From Bacteroidales bacterium (GTDB taxonomy: Bacteria > Bacteroidota > Bacteroidia > Bacteroidales > UBA932): DNA of 44,274 nt. The position numbers and the translations under genes were made by a program. The notes beneath the pieces were generated by a model, which was not told the DNA's origin, searched no databases, and saw only the letters and a program-made list of their open reading frames with translations. This document shows, piece after piece, positions 19,859-27,939 of the stretch. The stretch's first letter is position 1; every line of letters begins with the position of its first letter. The DNA lies in assembly GCA_017447815.1 (NCBI GenBank), contig JAFSMS010000108.1, positions 1 through 44,274 on the forward strand, read 5' to 3'.

Positions 19859-19891
19859 CAAAGGTACTGCTTTTTGGGAAAAAACTCCAAA
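19859..19891 (-). promoter_or_regulatory. Predicted pyr operon promoter, Bacteroidota type
   Basis: Minus strand reads TTTG (19888-19891), 21 bp, TACCTTTG (19859-19866), matching TTTG/TAnnTTTG. The 314-bp gap between pyrC and purE holds this promoter, the leader ORF and terminator at 19713-19847, an A-tract dyad (19877-19884 with 19892-19899) around the -33 box, and the divergent purE promoter. Confidence 0.78.
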
Positions 19892-19956
19892 TTTTTTCCG
19901 GGAAAATATCAACATTTCTTTTGTTGAAAAAACTTTTCGGAAAAAGCGGAAAAGGA

Positions 19957-19988
19957 TTTGCGTCCTTGAGATATTCGGCCTATCTTTG
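19957..19988 (+). promoter_or_regulatory. Predicted purine operon (purE) promoter, Bacteroidota type
   Basis: TTTG (19957-19960), 20 bp, TATCTTTG (19981-19988), an exact consensus match. The purE ATG lies 42 bp after the -7 box. No terminator-like hairpin is seen in this leader, in contrast to the divergent pyr leader. Confidence 0.8.
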
Positions 19989-20030
19989 CAATCCGTTATT
20001 GGAAACGAACGCCTAATTCCTTTGAGCCCT

Positions 20031-20501
20031 ATGAGCAAGGTAGCCGTCATCATGGGCAGCGCCAGTGACTGGGACGTCATGTCCCCGGCCTGCACCACCT
20101 TGGAAGAATTCGGAATCCCTTACGAGAAGAAGGTTCTGAGCGCCCACCGGAATCCCGGACCGCTCGCGGACTATGTCCGTGCCGCCCGCGACAACGGGTT
20201 CGAAGTCATCATCGCCGGCGCCGGCGGCGCTGCGCATCTTCCCGGGGTCATCGCCGCCCTGACCACCCTTCCGGTCATCGGCATCCCGGTGAAGTCCAAG
20301 GCCTTGAACGGCTTGGATTCACTCCTGTCCATCGTCCAGATGCCCTCCGGCATCCCCGTCGCGACAATGGCTATCGACGGGGCCAGGAATGCCGCCCTCT
20401 ACGCCGTAGCGATGCTTGCCTTGAAGGATGACGCCCTCCGCCTGAAACTGGAGGAGTTCCGCAAGGCCCAGAGCGAAAAAGTACTGAATACGATTATTTA
20501 A
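20031..20501 (+). CDS. purE: N5-carboxyaminoimidazole ribonucleotide mutase (class I PurE)
   Basis: 156 residues from [17 protein letters not shown]. PurE moves the carboxyl group of N5-CAIR to give CAIR. GSASDW and the catalytic His of VLSAHRNP are present, with the class I hallmark [14 protein letters not shown] and [17 protein letters not shown]. Class I enzymes need PurK to supply N5-CAIR; no purK is in the window, so it must be elsewhere or be replaced. A longer in-frame extension to 19773 crosses the promoter and is rejected. First gene of the purine operon. Confidence 0.95.
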   Translation: MSKVAVIMGSASDWDVMSPACTTLEEFGIPYEKKVLSAHRNPGPLADYVRAARDNGFEVIIAGAGGAAHLPGVIAALTTLPVIGIPVKSKALNGLDSLLSIVQMPSGIPVATMAIDGARNAALYAVAMLALKDDALRLKLEEFRKAQSEKVLNTII

Positions 20502-20507
20502 ACTTTC

Positions 20508-20539
20508 ATGCCCACCCCCGCCACCGCGCCGGTGGGCAT
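20508..20539 (+). other. Hairpin in the purE-purL gap with two competing folds
   Basis: ATGCCCACC (20508-20516) pairs perfectly over 9 bp with GGTGGGCAT (20531-20539). A second perfect stem, CCACCG (20521-20526) with CGGTGG (20530-20535), uses part of the same right arm, so only one can form. No U-run follows, so it is not a standard terminator. Confidence 0.6.
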
Positions 20540-20553
20540 ATCATTTAACGTCC

Positions 20554-23500
20554 ATGAACAGCAGACGCATTTTCGTAGAAAAGAAAGACCGGTTCCGGGT
20601 GGAAGCGGCGAGCCTTCTTGCCGAGTTCAACGAAAACCTTTCCTTGAACCTCCGGTCCCTCCGGCTCATCAATGTGTATGACCTTTTCGGTTTCTCGGAT
20701 GAACTTCTCGAACAGACCCGCTACAGTGTGTTCGGCGAGGTGGTGACCGACACCGTGACGGACAGCCTTCCCCTGGAAGGGAAGAGGTACATTGCCGTGG
20801 AGTATATTCCGGGCCAGTTCGACCAGCGGGCCAGTTCCGCCGTTGACTGCGTCCACCTGATAGACCCGGCGGCGGATATCGAGATCAAAAGTTCCCGCCT
20901 GCTGGTCTTCGACGATTCGGTGGACGGGGACACCCTGAAGCGGATCCGCCACTATTTCATCAATCCCGTGGAAAGCCGGGAGAAGGACCTTTCCGTCCTC
21001 ACCCTCAGCGAGAAGGCCGACGTGAAGTCCCTGGAGAACCTTGCCGGCTTCACGGACATGGCCCCGGCCGATTATGCCGGCTTCTGCCAGGGACACGGCC
21101 TTGCCATGAACACCGACGACCTTGCCGAGGTGGTCCGCTATTTCCGAAGGGAAGGCCGGAATCCCTCCGAAACGGAACTCCGGATCCTGGACACCTACTG
21201 GAGCGACCATTGCCGCCATACCACCTTCACCTCCGAACTGGAGGAGATTACGGTGGATGAATCCTTCCTGAAGGCCGAACTGGAAGAGTCCCTGGCCCTT
21301 TTCGGGCAGATGCGCGCCGACCTGGGCCGGGAGATGAAGCCCCGCTGCCTGATGGAACTCGCCACGATCGGGGCCCGCTGGCTGCGCAAGCAGGGCAAAC
21401 TGGACGATCTGGAGCAGAGCGAGGAGAACAATGCCTGCAGCATCTTCGTGAACGTGGATGTGAACGGGGAGACGGAAAAATGGCTCCTGCAGTTCAAGAA
21501 CGAAACGCATAACCACCCCACGGAAATCGAGCCGTTCGGCGGTGCGGCTACCTGCCTGGGCGGCGCCATCCGCGACCCGCTCTCCGGCCGCGCCTATGTC
21601 TATCAGGCGATGCGTGTCACCGGTGCCGGTGACATCACGGCCCGCGTGGCGGACACCATCCCCGGCAAACTGCCGCAGCGGATGATCAGCAGGAAGGCCG
21701 CCGCCGGCTATTCCAGTTACGGCAACCAGATCGGCCTGGCTACCACGCACGTGCGGGAAATCTATGCCGACGGCTATACCGCCAAGCGCATGGAGATCGG
21801 CGCTGTCGTGGGAGCCGTAAAGGCCTCCGCGGTCCGGCGGGAAAGTCCCGCGCCCGGCGACGTGATCCTTCTGCTGGGCGGCCGGACGGGCCGGGACGGC
21901 ATCGGGGGAGCGACAGGCTCTTCCAAGGAACATACGGAGGCATCCCTGGAGACTTGCGGCAGTGAGGTCCAGAAAGGAAACGCCCCCGAAGAGCGCCAAC
22001 TCCAGCGTCTTTTCCGCCGCCCGGAGGTGACGCGCCTCATCAAGAAATCGAACGACTTCGGCGCCGGCGGCGTGAGCGTCGCCATCGGCGAACTGGCCGG
22101 GGGCCTGGACATCTACCTGGACCGCGTGCCTGCGAAATATGCCGGCCTCAATGCGACGGAACTCGCCATCAGCGAGTCCCAGGAGCGCATGGCCGTGGTC
22201 GTGCAAGCCGCAGACAAGGAGCGTTTCATGGCCCTCTGCAGCGCCGACAACATCGAAGTCACCCATGTGGCCGACGTCACGGATACGGGACGCATGCGGA
22301 TGTTTTTCCACGGGGAGAAGGTGTGCGACCTCTCCCGCGAATTCATCGACAGTGCCGGCGCCAGGCACTTTGCGAAAGCGGCAATCCTGCCGGTGGAGGA
22401 CAAGGATCCATTCGTGCGCACTCCGGAAGGGGATACGCTCACGGAGAAGATGCTCTCCGTCATGGCCTCCCCGAACGTCGCTTCCCAGAAGGGACTTGTG
22501 GAGATGTTCGACTCCACCATCGGCCGTTCCACGGTGCTCATGCCTTACGGCGGTGCCCGCCAACTGACCGAGACGCAGGTTTCCGTACAGAAACTTCCGG
22601 TGGACGGGTACACCGACACGGCGAGCGTCATGGCCTTCGGTTACAATCCGGACCTCGCGGTCTGGAGCCCTTACCACAGCGCGGCCTACGCCGTCGTCGA
22701 GGCCTGCACGAAAGTTGCCTGCACCGGCGCCGACTGGTCCCGCATGCGTTTCTCCTACCAGGAATACTTTGAGCGGATGACCCAGGACCCGCATACCTGG
22801 GGCAAGCCGCTGAGCGCCCTTCTGGGCACGGTCAAGATGCAGAAGGAACTGGGCCTCGCCTCCATCGGCGGCAAGGACTCCATGAGCGGCACATTCGAGC
22901 ATATCCACGTGCCGCCCACCCTGGTGGCCTTCGGCATCACCACGGTGGACGCACGGACCGTCATTTCCCCGGAATTCAAGAAAGCGGGGAACCGGATTTA
23001 TCTCTTGAAACATACGCCTCTTGCCAACCGGATGCCCGATACGGACCGGTTGAAGGCCCACTGGACCTTCCTCCGCGAGTCCGTGGAAAGCGGCAAGATT
23101 GTATCGGCCTGGTCGCTTGCCTACGGCGGCGTCGCCGAAGCGCTGGTGAAGATGGCCATGGGTAACCGCCTGGGTGTCCGGGTGTCCGTCCCCGAATACG
23201 ACCTCTTCTCGCTCGGCTATGGTTCGGTGGTCGTGGAAACCGTCGGAGAACTTGTCCATCCGGATGCGCTCCTTCTGGGCACGGTGACGGACGGCGCTTT
23301 CGAGGTCAACGGTGAAGCGATGGAACTCGCTTCCCTGGAGAAGGCCTGGGAGTCCCGGTACTTCAAGTTGTATCCGCCGCGCGTGAAGGCCCAGTTCGAA
23401 GAGCCGGTCCCGGCCGTGAAGCCGGTCCCCTACGATCGGAGGAACCTCGTGTATCCCGGCGAAGCCGTAGAGCACCCCGTCGTATGCCTACCCGTCTTCC

Positions 23501-24237
23501 CGGGCTCCAACTGCGACTATGACACGGCCAAGGCTTTCCGGAAAGCGGGCGCCGAAGTCCGTCCCTTCATCTTCCGGAACCTGACCCCGGAGGATGTGCT
23601 TCATTCCATCGACACCCTGTCCGCCAGGATTGCGGAAAGCCATATCCTCGCCTTCTGCGGCGGCTTCTCCTCCGGTGACGAGCCGGACGGCAGCGGCAAG
23701 TTCATCGCCGATGTGATCGGCAACGCAAAGGTGAGCGCAGCCATTGAGGGCCTCCTGGGCCGCGGAGGCCTGATCCTGGGCATCTGCAACGGCTTCCAGG
23801 CCCTTGTGAAGAGCGGCCTCCTGCCGTACGGGAAGCCTGGCTGTGTCACGCCGGATTCCCCGACCCTGTTCCGCAACGACATCAACCGCCACATCTCGCT
23901 CGTCGCGACGACGGAGGTGGCTACGGTGAATTCGCCCTGGCTCGCCGGCCTTTCCGTCGGGGACCGCCACAGCATCGCTTTCAGCCACGGCGAGGGCAAG
24001 TTCGTGGTGGATGAAGCCCTGGCGCGCGAACTCTTCGCCCGCGGTCAGGTGGCCTTCCGCTATGTGGACAACCCCAACGGCTCCCATTACGACATCGAGG
24101 GCATCGTGAGCCCCGACGGACACATCCTGGGCAAGATGGGCCACACGGAGCGCTATGAACCGAACCTTATGAAGAACATCAGCGGCGAAAAATTCCAGCC
24201 GCTCTTCGAGAACGCTGTCAACTATTTCAGAAAATGA
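20554..24237 (+). CDS. purL: Phosphoribosylformylglycinamidine synthase, large single-chain PurL
   Basis: 1227 residues. It converts FGAR to FGAM using ATP and glutamine. The N-terminal linker and the paired synthetase domains cover about 1-960 (SDHCRHTTF, FKNETHNHPTEIEPFGGAATCLGG, GGKDSMSGT). The C-terminal class I amidotransferase starts near 975 (VCLPVFPGSNCDYDTAKAF). Unlike CarA and PurF here, the glutaminase looks active: nucleophile Cys in LGICNGFQAL and His in FSHGEGKF. The fused layout is typical of Bacteroidota, Clostridia and gamma-proteobacteria. Its TGA overlaps the next ATG as ATGA. Confidence 0.96.
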   Translation: MNSRRIFVEKKDRFRVEAASLLAEFNENLSLNLRSLRLINVYDLFGFSDELLEQTRYSVFGEVVTDTVTDSLPLEGKRYIAVEYIPGQFDQRASSAVDCVHLIDPAADIEIKSSRLLVFDDSVDGDTLKRIRHYFINPVESREKDLSVLTLSEKADVKSLENLAGFTDMAPADYAGFCQGHGLAMNTDDLAEVVRYFRREGRNPSETELRILDTYWSDHCRHTTFTSELEEITVDESFLKAELEESLALFGQMRADLGREMKPRCLMELATIGARWLRKQGKLDDLEQSEENNACSIFVNVDVNGETEKWLLQFKNETHNHPTEIEPFGGAATCLGGAIRDPLSGRAYVYQAMRVTGAGDITARVADTIPGKLPQRMISRKAAAGYSSYGNQIGLATTHVREIYADGYTAKRMEIGAVVGAVKASAVRRESPAPGDVILLLGGRTGRDGIGGATGSSKEHTEASLETCGSEVQKGNAPEERQLQRLFRRPEVTRLIKKSNDFGAGGVSVAIGELAGGLDIYLDRVPAKYAGLNATELAISESQERMAVVVQAADKERFMALCSADNIEVTHVADVTDTGRMRMFFHGEKVCDLSREFIDSAGARHFAKAAILPVEDKDPFVRTPEGDTLTEKMLSVMASPNVASQKGLVEMFDSTIGRSTVLMPYGGARQLTETQVSVQKLPVDGYTDTASVMAFGYNPDLAVWSPYHSAAYAVVEACTKVACTGADWSRMRFSYQEYFERMTQDPHTWGKPLSALLGTVKMQKELGLASIGGKDSMSGTFEHIHVPPTLVAFGITTVDARTVISPEFKKAGNRIYLLKHTPLANRMPDTDRLKAHWTFLRESVESGKIVSAWSLAYGGVAEALVKMAMGNRLGVRVSVPEYDLFSLGYGSVVVETVGELVHPDALLLGTVTDGAFEVNGEAMELASLEKAWESRYFKLYPPRVKAQFEEPVPAVKPVPYDRRNLVYPGEAVEHPVVCLPVFPGSNCDYDTAKAFRKAGAEVRPFIFRNLTPEDVLHSIDTLSARIAESHILAFCGGFSSGDEPDGSGKFIADVIGNAKVSAAIEGLLGRGGLILGICNGFQALVKSGLLPYGKPGCVTPDSPTLFRNDINRHISLVATTEVATVNSPWLAGLSVGDRHSIAFSHGEGKFVVDEALARELFARGQVAFRYVDNPNGSHYDIEGIVSPDGHILGKMGHTERYEPNLMKNISGEKFQPLFENAVNYFRK

Positions 24238-24968
24238 TCGACAAGAGAGAATGTGTGTTCCGGGGGAACGAAAAGCAGGTCTATGCGACCAGCGATCCCC
24301 ACATGGTGATCTTCCGCTATACGGATGTCACGATCGCCTACAACAACATCAAGCGGGCCCGTTTCCGTGGAAAGGGCGCGCTGGACAACCGGATTTCCGC
24401 CCTGCTGCTGGATTACCTCAACGGGAACGGCGTGGAAACTCACTATGTGAAGACCGTCGGCCCGGACGAGCAGTTGTGCCGGAAGATCGAGATCATCCCC
24501 CTGCAGGTGGTGGTCCACAACCGGATTGCGGGTTCCCTGGCGGTGCGCCTGGGCGTGGATGACGGTTTCCGTCCCGCCAACACGGTCGTGGACCTGCGCT
24601 ACAATAATGACGAACTCGAGGACCCGTTCATCAACCGGGACCACGCCGTCGCGCTGGGCCTCGCCACCTATCAGGAACTGGACGGGATGTATGACATCGC
24701 CCGCAAGGCGAACGACCTGCTGAAGGAACTTTTCCACCGGGCAGGCATCGAACTCGTGGACATGAAGATCGAGTTCGGACGGGCTTCCGACAACGGCGAG
24801 ATCATCATCTCCGACGAAATCAGCCCCGACACTTGCCGCCTCTGGGACGAGAAATCGGGAGAACGGCTGGACAAGGACCGCTTCCGCCTGGACCTCGGTG
24901 ATGTCACGGAAAGTTACCGGACCGTCCTGGAACGGCTCGAAAGCGTATTGGAAATCGACGAAGAATAA
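24234..24968 (+). CDS. purC: Second SAICAR synthetase, short type, with altered ATP loop
   Basis: 244 residues of the short B. subtilis/E. coli PurC type, not the long type at 9251-10195. The C-terminal two thirds is conserved: EIIPLQVVVHNRIAGSLAVR, DEISPDTCRLWD, KDRFRLDLGDVTE. The nucleotide end is not: the usual EGKAK loop reads RGNEK (10-14), and the D.ATAFNGEKK stretch reads TDVTIAYNNIKR (30-41). It is either a divergent functional isozyme or a duplicate with a new role. Tight operon placement, with ATGA overlap to purL and 6 bp to purF, argues that it is expressed. Confidence 0.88.
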   Translation: MIDKRECVFRGNEKQVYATSDPHMVIFRYTDVTIAYNNIKRARFRGKGALDNRISALLLDYLNGNGVETHYVKTVGPDEQLCRKIEIIPLQVVVHNRIAGSLAVRLGVDDGFRPANTVVDLRYNNDELEDPFINRDHAVALGLATYQELDGMYDIARKANDLLKELFHRAGIELVDMKIEFGRASDNGEIIISDEISPDTCRLWDEKSGERLDKDRFRLDLGDVTESYRTVLERLESVLEIDEE

Positions 24969-24974
24969 AGGAAT

Positions 24975-26336
24975 ATGGGTGTACTGGCAGTCTATGGCGT
25001 CCCGGACGCCGCTACTTTTATCTACTACGGCCTTCACAACCTCCAGCACCGGGGGCAGGAAGGCGGCGGAATCTGCACGTTCGACGGGCGGGGAGAGGCA
25101 CACCGCTATCGCGGACTGGGCCTTCTGAGCGAAATCTTCACCAACGGGGAACTCAAGACCCTTCCCGGCACGCTGGGACTCGGCAGCGTGAAGTATGCCA
25201 ATGCTTCCAAGGGCGGGCTGGACAACGTGGAGCCCTTGTTCTTCCATCACCAGACCGGCGATTTCGCCCTGGCTGGCGAAGGAAACGTAGTCAATTCCCG
25301 CCAGATCATGGATTACCTCCAGAAGCACGGCACGCTGTTCCAGACCGATACTGACAGCGAACTGCTGGCGCATCTGGTGAAGAAAAACGGCAAGGAGGAC
25401 CGCATCTTCCGCCTGATGAAGGCGCTCAATATGATGGAAGGCGGCTTCACCTTCCTCCTGATGACCAAAAACCGCATCTACGCCTGCCGGGACAAGTACG
25501 GCATCAAGCCGCTGTGCCTCGGAAAACTGGGCGACGGCTGGGTGATTTCCAGCGAGTCCTGCGCCTTCGAGATCATGGGGGCGGAGTTCATCCGTGACAT
25601 CGAGCCCGGCGAGATCATCTGTGTGGACGGCAAGGGCATCCGCACCAACCGGTATTCCCGTATCAAGGAACACCGGATGTGTGCGATGGAGTACATCTAC
25701 TTCGCCCGTCCGGACAGCGACATCGACGGCTGCAATGTCCATGCATACCGCAAGGAGGCCGGCCGCCGTCTGTACCGGGAGTGCCCGGTGGAGGCCGACA
25801 TGGTCGTGGGCGTCCCGGAATCCAGCCTCAGTGCCGCCATGGGATATGCCGAGGAAAGCGGCATTCCGTATGAAATGGGCCTCGTGAAGCACAAGTACGT
25901 GGGCCGCACCTTCATCCAGCCCGTGCAGTCCCTGCGGGAACTGGGCGTGAAGATGAAACTTTCCCCGGTGCGCAGCATCGTGAAGGGAAAGCGGATTGTG
26001 CTGGTGGACGACTCCATCGTCCGGGGAACGACTTCCCTGAAGATCGTCCGCCTGCTCCGGGAAGCCGGGGCGACGGAGGTCCATGTGCGCATCGCCAGCC
26101 CGATGATGCGCTTCACCTGCCACTACGGCGTGGACACCTCCACCCCCGAGGAACTCCTTTGCTCGCACCGGACCCTCGAGGAGGCCCGGCAGGCCATCGG
26201 CGCCGACTCCCTGGGCTACCTGAGCCCGGAATCCACCCGCGACTCCTGCTTCGGCTGTGCGAATCCCTGCCAGGCCTGCTTCACGGGTGAGTATCCCACG
26301 CTCCTGTATGAAAACGAAATCGAAAACAACGACTGA
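24975..26336 (+). CDS. purF: Amidophosphoribosyltransferase PurF lacking the glutaminase nucleophile
   Basis: 453 residues. PurF makes phosphoribosylamine from PRPP, the committed purine step. The PRTase half is normal (YVGRTFIQPVQSLRE, IVLVDDSIVRGTTSLKIV), and cysteines that fit 4Fe-4S ligands are kept, including DSCFGCANPCQACFTG. The Ntn-glutaminase half is broken: the mature N-terminal Cys after Met is absent (MGVLAVYG against the usual MCGI/VFG). The H-x-R-Y-S-T motif reads SVKYAN (71-76), and HNGN reads GEGN (101-104). HRGQE and the Asp of TDTDSE remain. Glutamine use seems excluded; ammonia-dependent activity is inferred. It starts 6 bp after the second purC and ends 5 bp before purM. 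Confidence 0.92.
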   Translation: MGVLAVYGVPDAATFIYYGLHNLQHRGQEGGGICTFDGRGEAHRYRGLGLLSEIFTNGELKTLPGTLGLGSVKYANASKGGLDNVEPLFFHHQTGDFALAGEGNVVNSRQIMDYLQKHGTLFQTDTDSELLAHLVKKNGKEDRIFRLMKALNMMEGGFTFLLMTKNRIYACRDKYGIKPLCLGKLGDGWVISSESCAFEIMGAEFIRDIEPGEIICVDGKGIRTNRYSRIKEHRMCAMEYIYFARPDSDIDGCNVHAYRKEAGRRLYRECPVEADMVVGVPESSLSAAMGYAEESGIPYEMGLVKHKYVGRTFIQPVQSLRELGVKMKLSPVRSIVKGKRIVLVDDSIVRGTTSLKIVRLLREAGATEVHVRIASPMMRFTCHYGVDTSTPEELLCSHRTLEEARQAIGADSLGYLSPESTRDSCFGCANPCQACFTGEYPTLLYENEIENND

Positions 26337-26341
26337 CAGAT

Positions 26342-27373
26342 ATGGCAAAATCTTACGAACAGTCCGGCGTAAACCTGGAAGCCGGATACGAGGTGGTACG
26401 CCGCATCAAACAGCATGTGGCCTCCACGGCCCGCACGGGCTCGATGGGCAACATCGGCTCTTTCGGCGGGATGTTTGACCTTTCCGTACTGGGCATCCGG
26501 GAACCTGTCCTGGTATCCGGAACCGACGGAGTGGGGACCAAACTGAAAATCGCCTTCGCCATGGACCGGCACGACACCATCGGCATCGATGCCGTGGCCA
26601 TGTGCGTGAACGATGTGCTGGCGCAGGGTGCCGAACCCCTCTTCTTCCTGGATTATGTGGCCCTGGGGCACAACATCCCCGCCAAAGTGGAGGCAATCGT
26701 GGCCGGTGTGGCCGAAGGTTGCCGCCAGGCCGGTTGCGCCCTCGTGGGAGGGGAGACGGCCGAAATGCCCGGCATGTATGCGGACGGCGAATATGACATC
26801 GCCGGCTACACGACCGGCGTGGTCGAGAAGTCCAGACTCATCGACGGCTCCAAAGTGAAGGTGGGCGACGTGCTGGTGGGCGTGGCTTCCACCGGCGTCC
26901 ATTCCAACGGTTTCTCGCTGGTGCGGAAGATTGTGGCCGACGCCGGCCTGAACTATACGGACGAAATTCCCGAATTCGGCGGCCGCCGGCTGGGAGACGT
27001 GCTTCTGACCCCCACCCGGATCTATGTCAAACAGATGCTGGACGTGATCCGCCAGTGCGACGTGCATGGCATCTGCCACATCACGGGCGGCGGTTTCGAC
27101 GAGAATATCCCCCGCGTGCTGCAGAAAGGACAAGGCCTGGAAATCCGGGAAGGGACCTGGGAGATTCTGCCCGTTTTCCGGATGCTGGAAAAGTGGGGCG
27201 GCGTTCCGCACCGCGAGATGTTCAACATCTTCAACATGGGCATCGGCATGATTGCCGTCCTGGATGCCGCAGAGGCCCCCAAGGCCATTTCCATCCTGGA
27301 GGCGCATGGAGAGAATGCCTCTGTCATCGGCCGGGTTACGGATCAGGAAGGCGTAAACATTGTCCTGCTATGA
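26342..27373 (+). CDS. purM: Phosphoribosylformylglycinamidine cyclo-ligase (AIR synthetase)
   Basis: 343 residues. PurM closes FGAM to AIR with ATP. Motifs include SGVNLEAGYEVV, the glycine-rich MGNIGSFGGMFDLS, TDGVGTKLKIAF, and GIDAVAMCVNDVLAQGAEPLFF, with LVGGETAEMPGMY for the active site. The length is normal. Its TGA overlaps the purN start as ATGA. Confidence 0.96.
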   Translation: MAKSYEQSGVNLEAGYEVVRRIKQHVASTARTGSMGNIGSFGGMFDLSVLGIREPVLVSGTDGVGTKLKIAFAMDRHDTIGIDAVAMCVNDVLAQGAEPLFFLDYVALGHNIPAKVEAIVAGVAEGCRQAGCALVGGETAEMPGMYADGEYDIAGYTTGVVEKSRLIDGSKVKVGDVLVGVASTGVHSNGFSLVRKIVADAGLNYTDEIPEFGGRRLGDVLLTPTRIYVKQMLDVIRQCDVHGICHITGGGFDENIPRVLQKGQGLEIREGTWEILPVFRMLEKWGGVPHREMFNIFNMGIGMIAVLDAAEAPKAISILEAHGENASVIGRVTDQEGVNIVLL

Positions 27374-27939
27374 AAAAACAGTTAGCGGTTTTTGCCAGCG
27401 GAACAGGCACCAATTTCGTGGCCATCGCCAAGGCCTGCGCTGCGGGTGTGATTGACGCCGATGTAGCCGTGATGGTGTGTGACAAGCCGGGTGCGGCAGT
27501 GATTGACCGGGCCCGGGAACTGGGCGTGGAAACCTTTGTCTTTTCCCCGAAAGACTATCCTTCCAAGGCCGCCTTCGAGGCGGAGATCGTACAGGTGCTG
27601 GATGCCAAAAAAGTGGATCTGGTGTGCCTGGCGGGCTATATGCGCATTGTGGGGGAAACCCTTCTCAAGGCCTATGAGGGAAAGATCGTCAACATCCATC
27701 CGTCCCTGCTCCCTTCCTTCAAGGGAGCCCACGCCGTGGAAGATGCGGTGGCCTATGGCGTCAAGGTCTATGGCATCACCATCCACTGGGTCAATGCCGA
27801 TTTGGACGGAGGCAGAATCATCGCCCAGCGGGCCTTCCCCTATGAAGGGTCGGACCCGGCCGAAGTGCATCGCCTGGGCCAGGTGATCGAACATGAATTA
27901 TATGTAGAAACTATCAATAAACTATTATGCGAGCTTTAG
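27370..27939 (+). CDS. purN: Phosphoribosylglycinamide formyltransferase (GART)
   Basis: 189 residues from MKKQLAVFASGTGTNF. PurN transfers the formyl group of 10-formyl-THF to GAR. The catalytic Asn and His are in IVNIHPSLLPSFKGAHA, and the Asp is in HWVNADLDGGRIIAQ. The formyl donor is made by FolD, encoded at the end of this operon. The reading frame is open into purM, but the ATG at 27370 is the family start. It overlaps purH by 13 bp. Confidence 0.96.
   Translation: MKKQLAVFASGTGTNFVAIAKACAAGVIDADVAVMVCDKPGAAVIDRARELGVETFVFSPKDYPSKAAFEAEIVQVLDAKKVDLVCLAGYMRIVGETLLKAYEGKIVNIHPSLLPSFKGAHAVEDAVAYGVKVYGITIHWVNADLDGGRIIAQRAFPYEGSDPAEVHRLGQVIEHELYVETINKLLCEL

Noticed and set aside
19717-19890. 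Extension of pyrC by 58 codons upstream
   Set aside because: It would cross the promoter and terminator. The peptide has no dihydroorotase features and does not restore the missing N-terminal strands.
20545-23475. 976-codon minus-strand open frame opposite purL
   Set aside because: Shadow of purL for the same reason; no start signal or recognisable motif.
24975-25010. Loss of the PurF cysteine as a sequencing error
   Set aside because: Two further glutamine-site motifs (SVKYAN, GEGN) are also changed while the frame stays intact, which an isolated error would not give.
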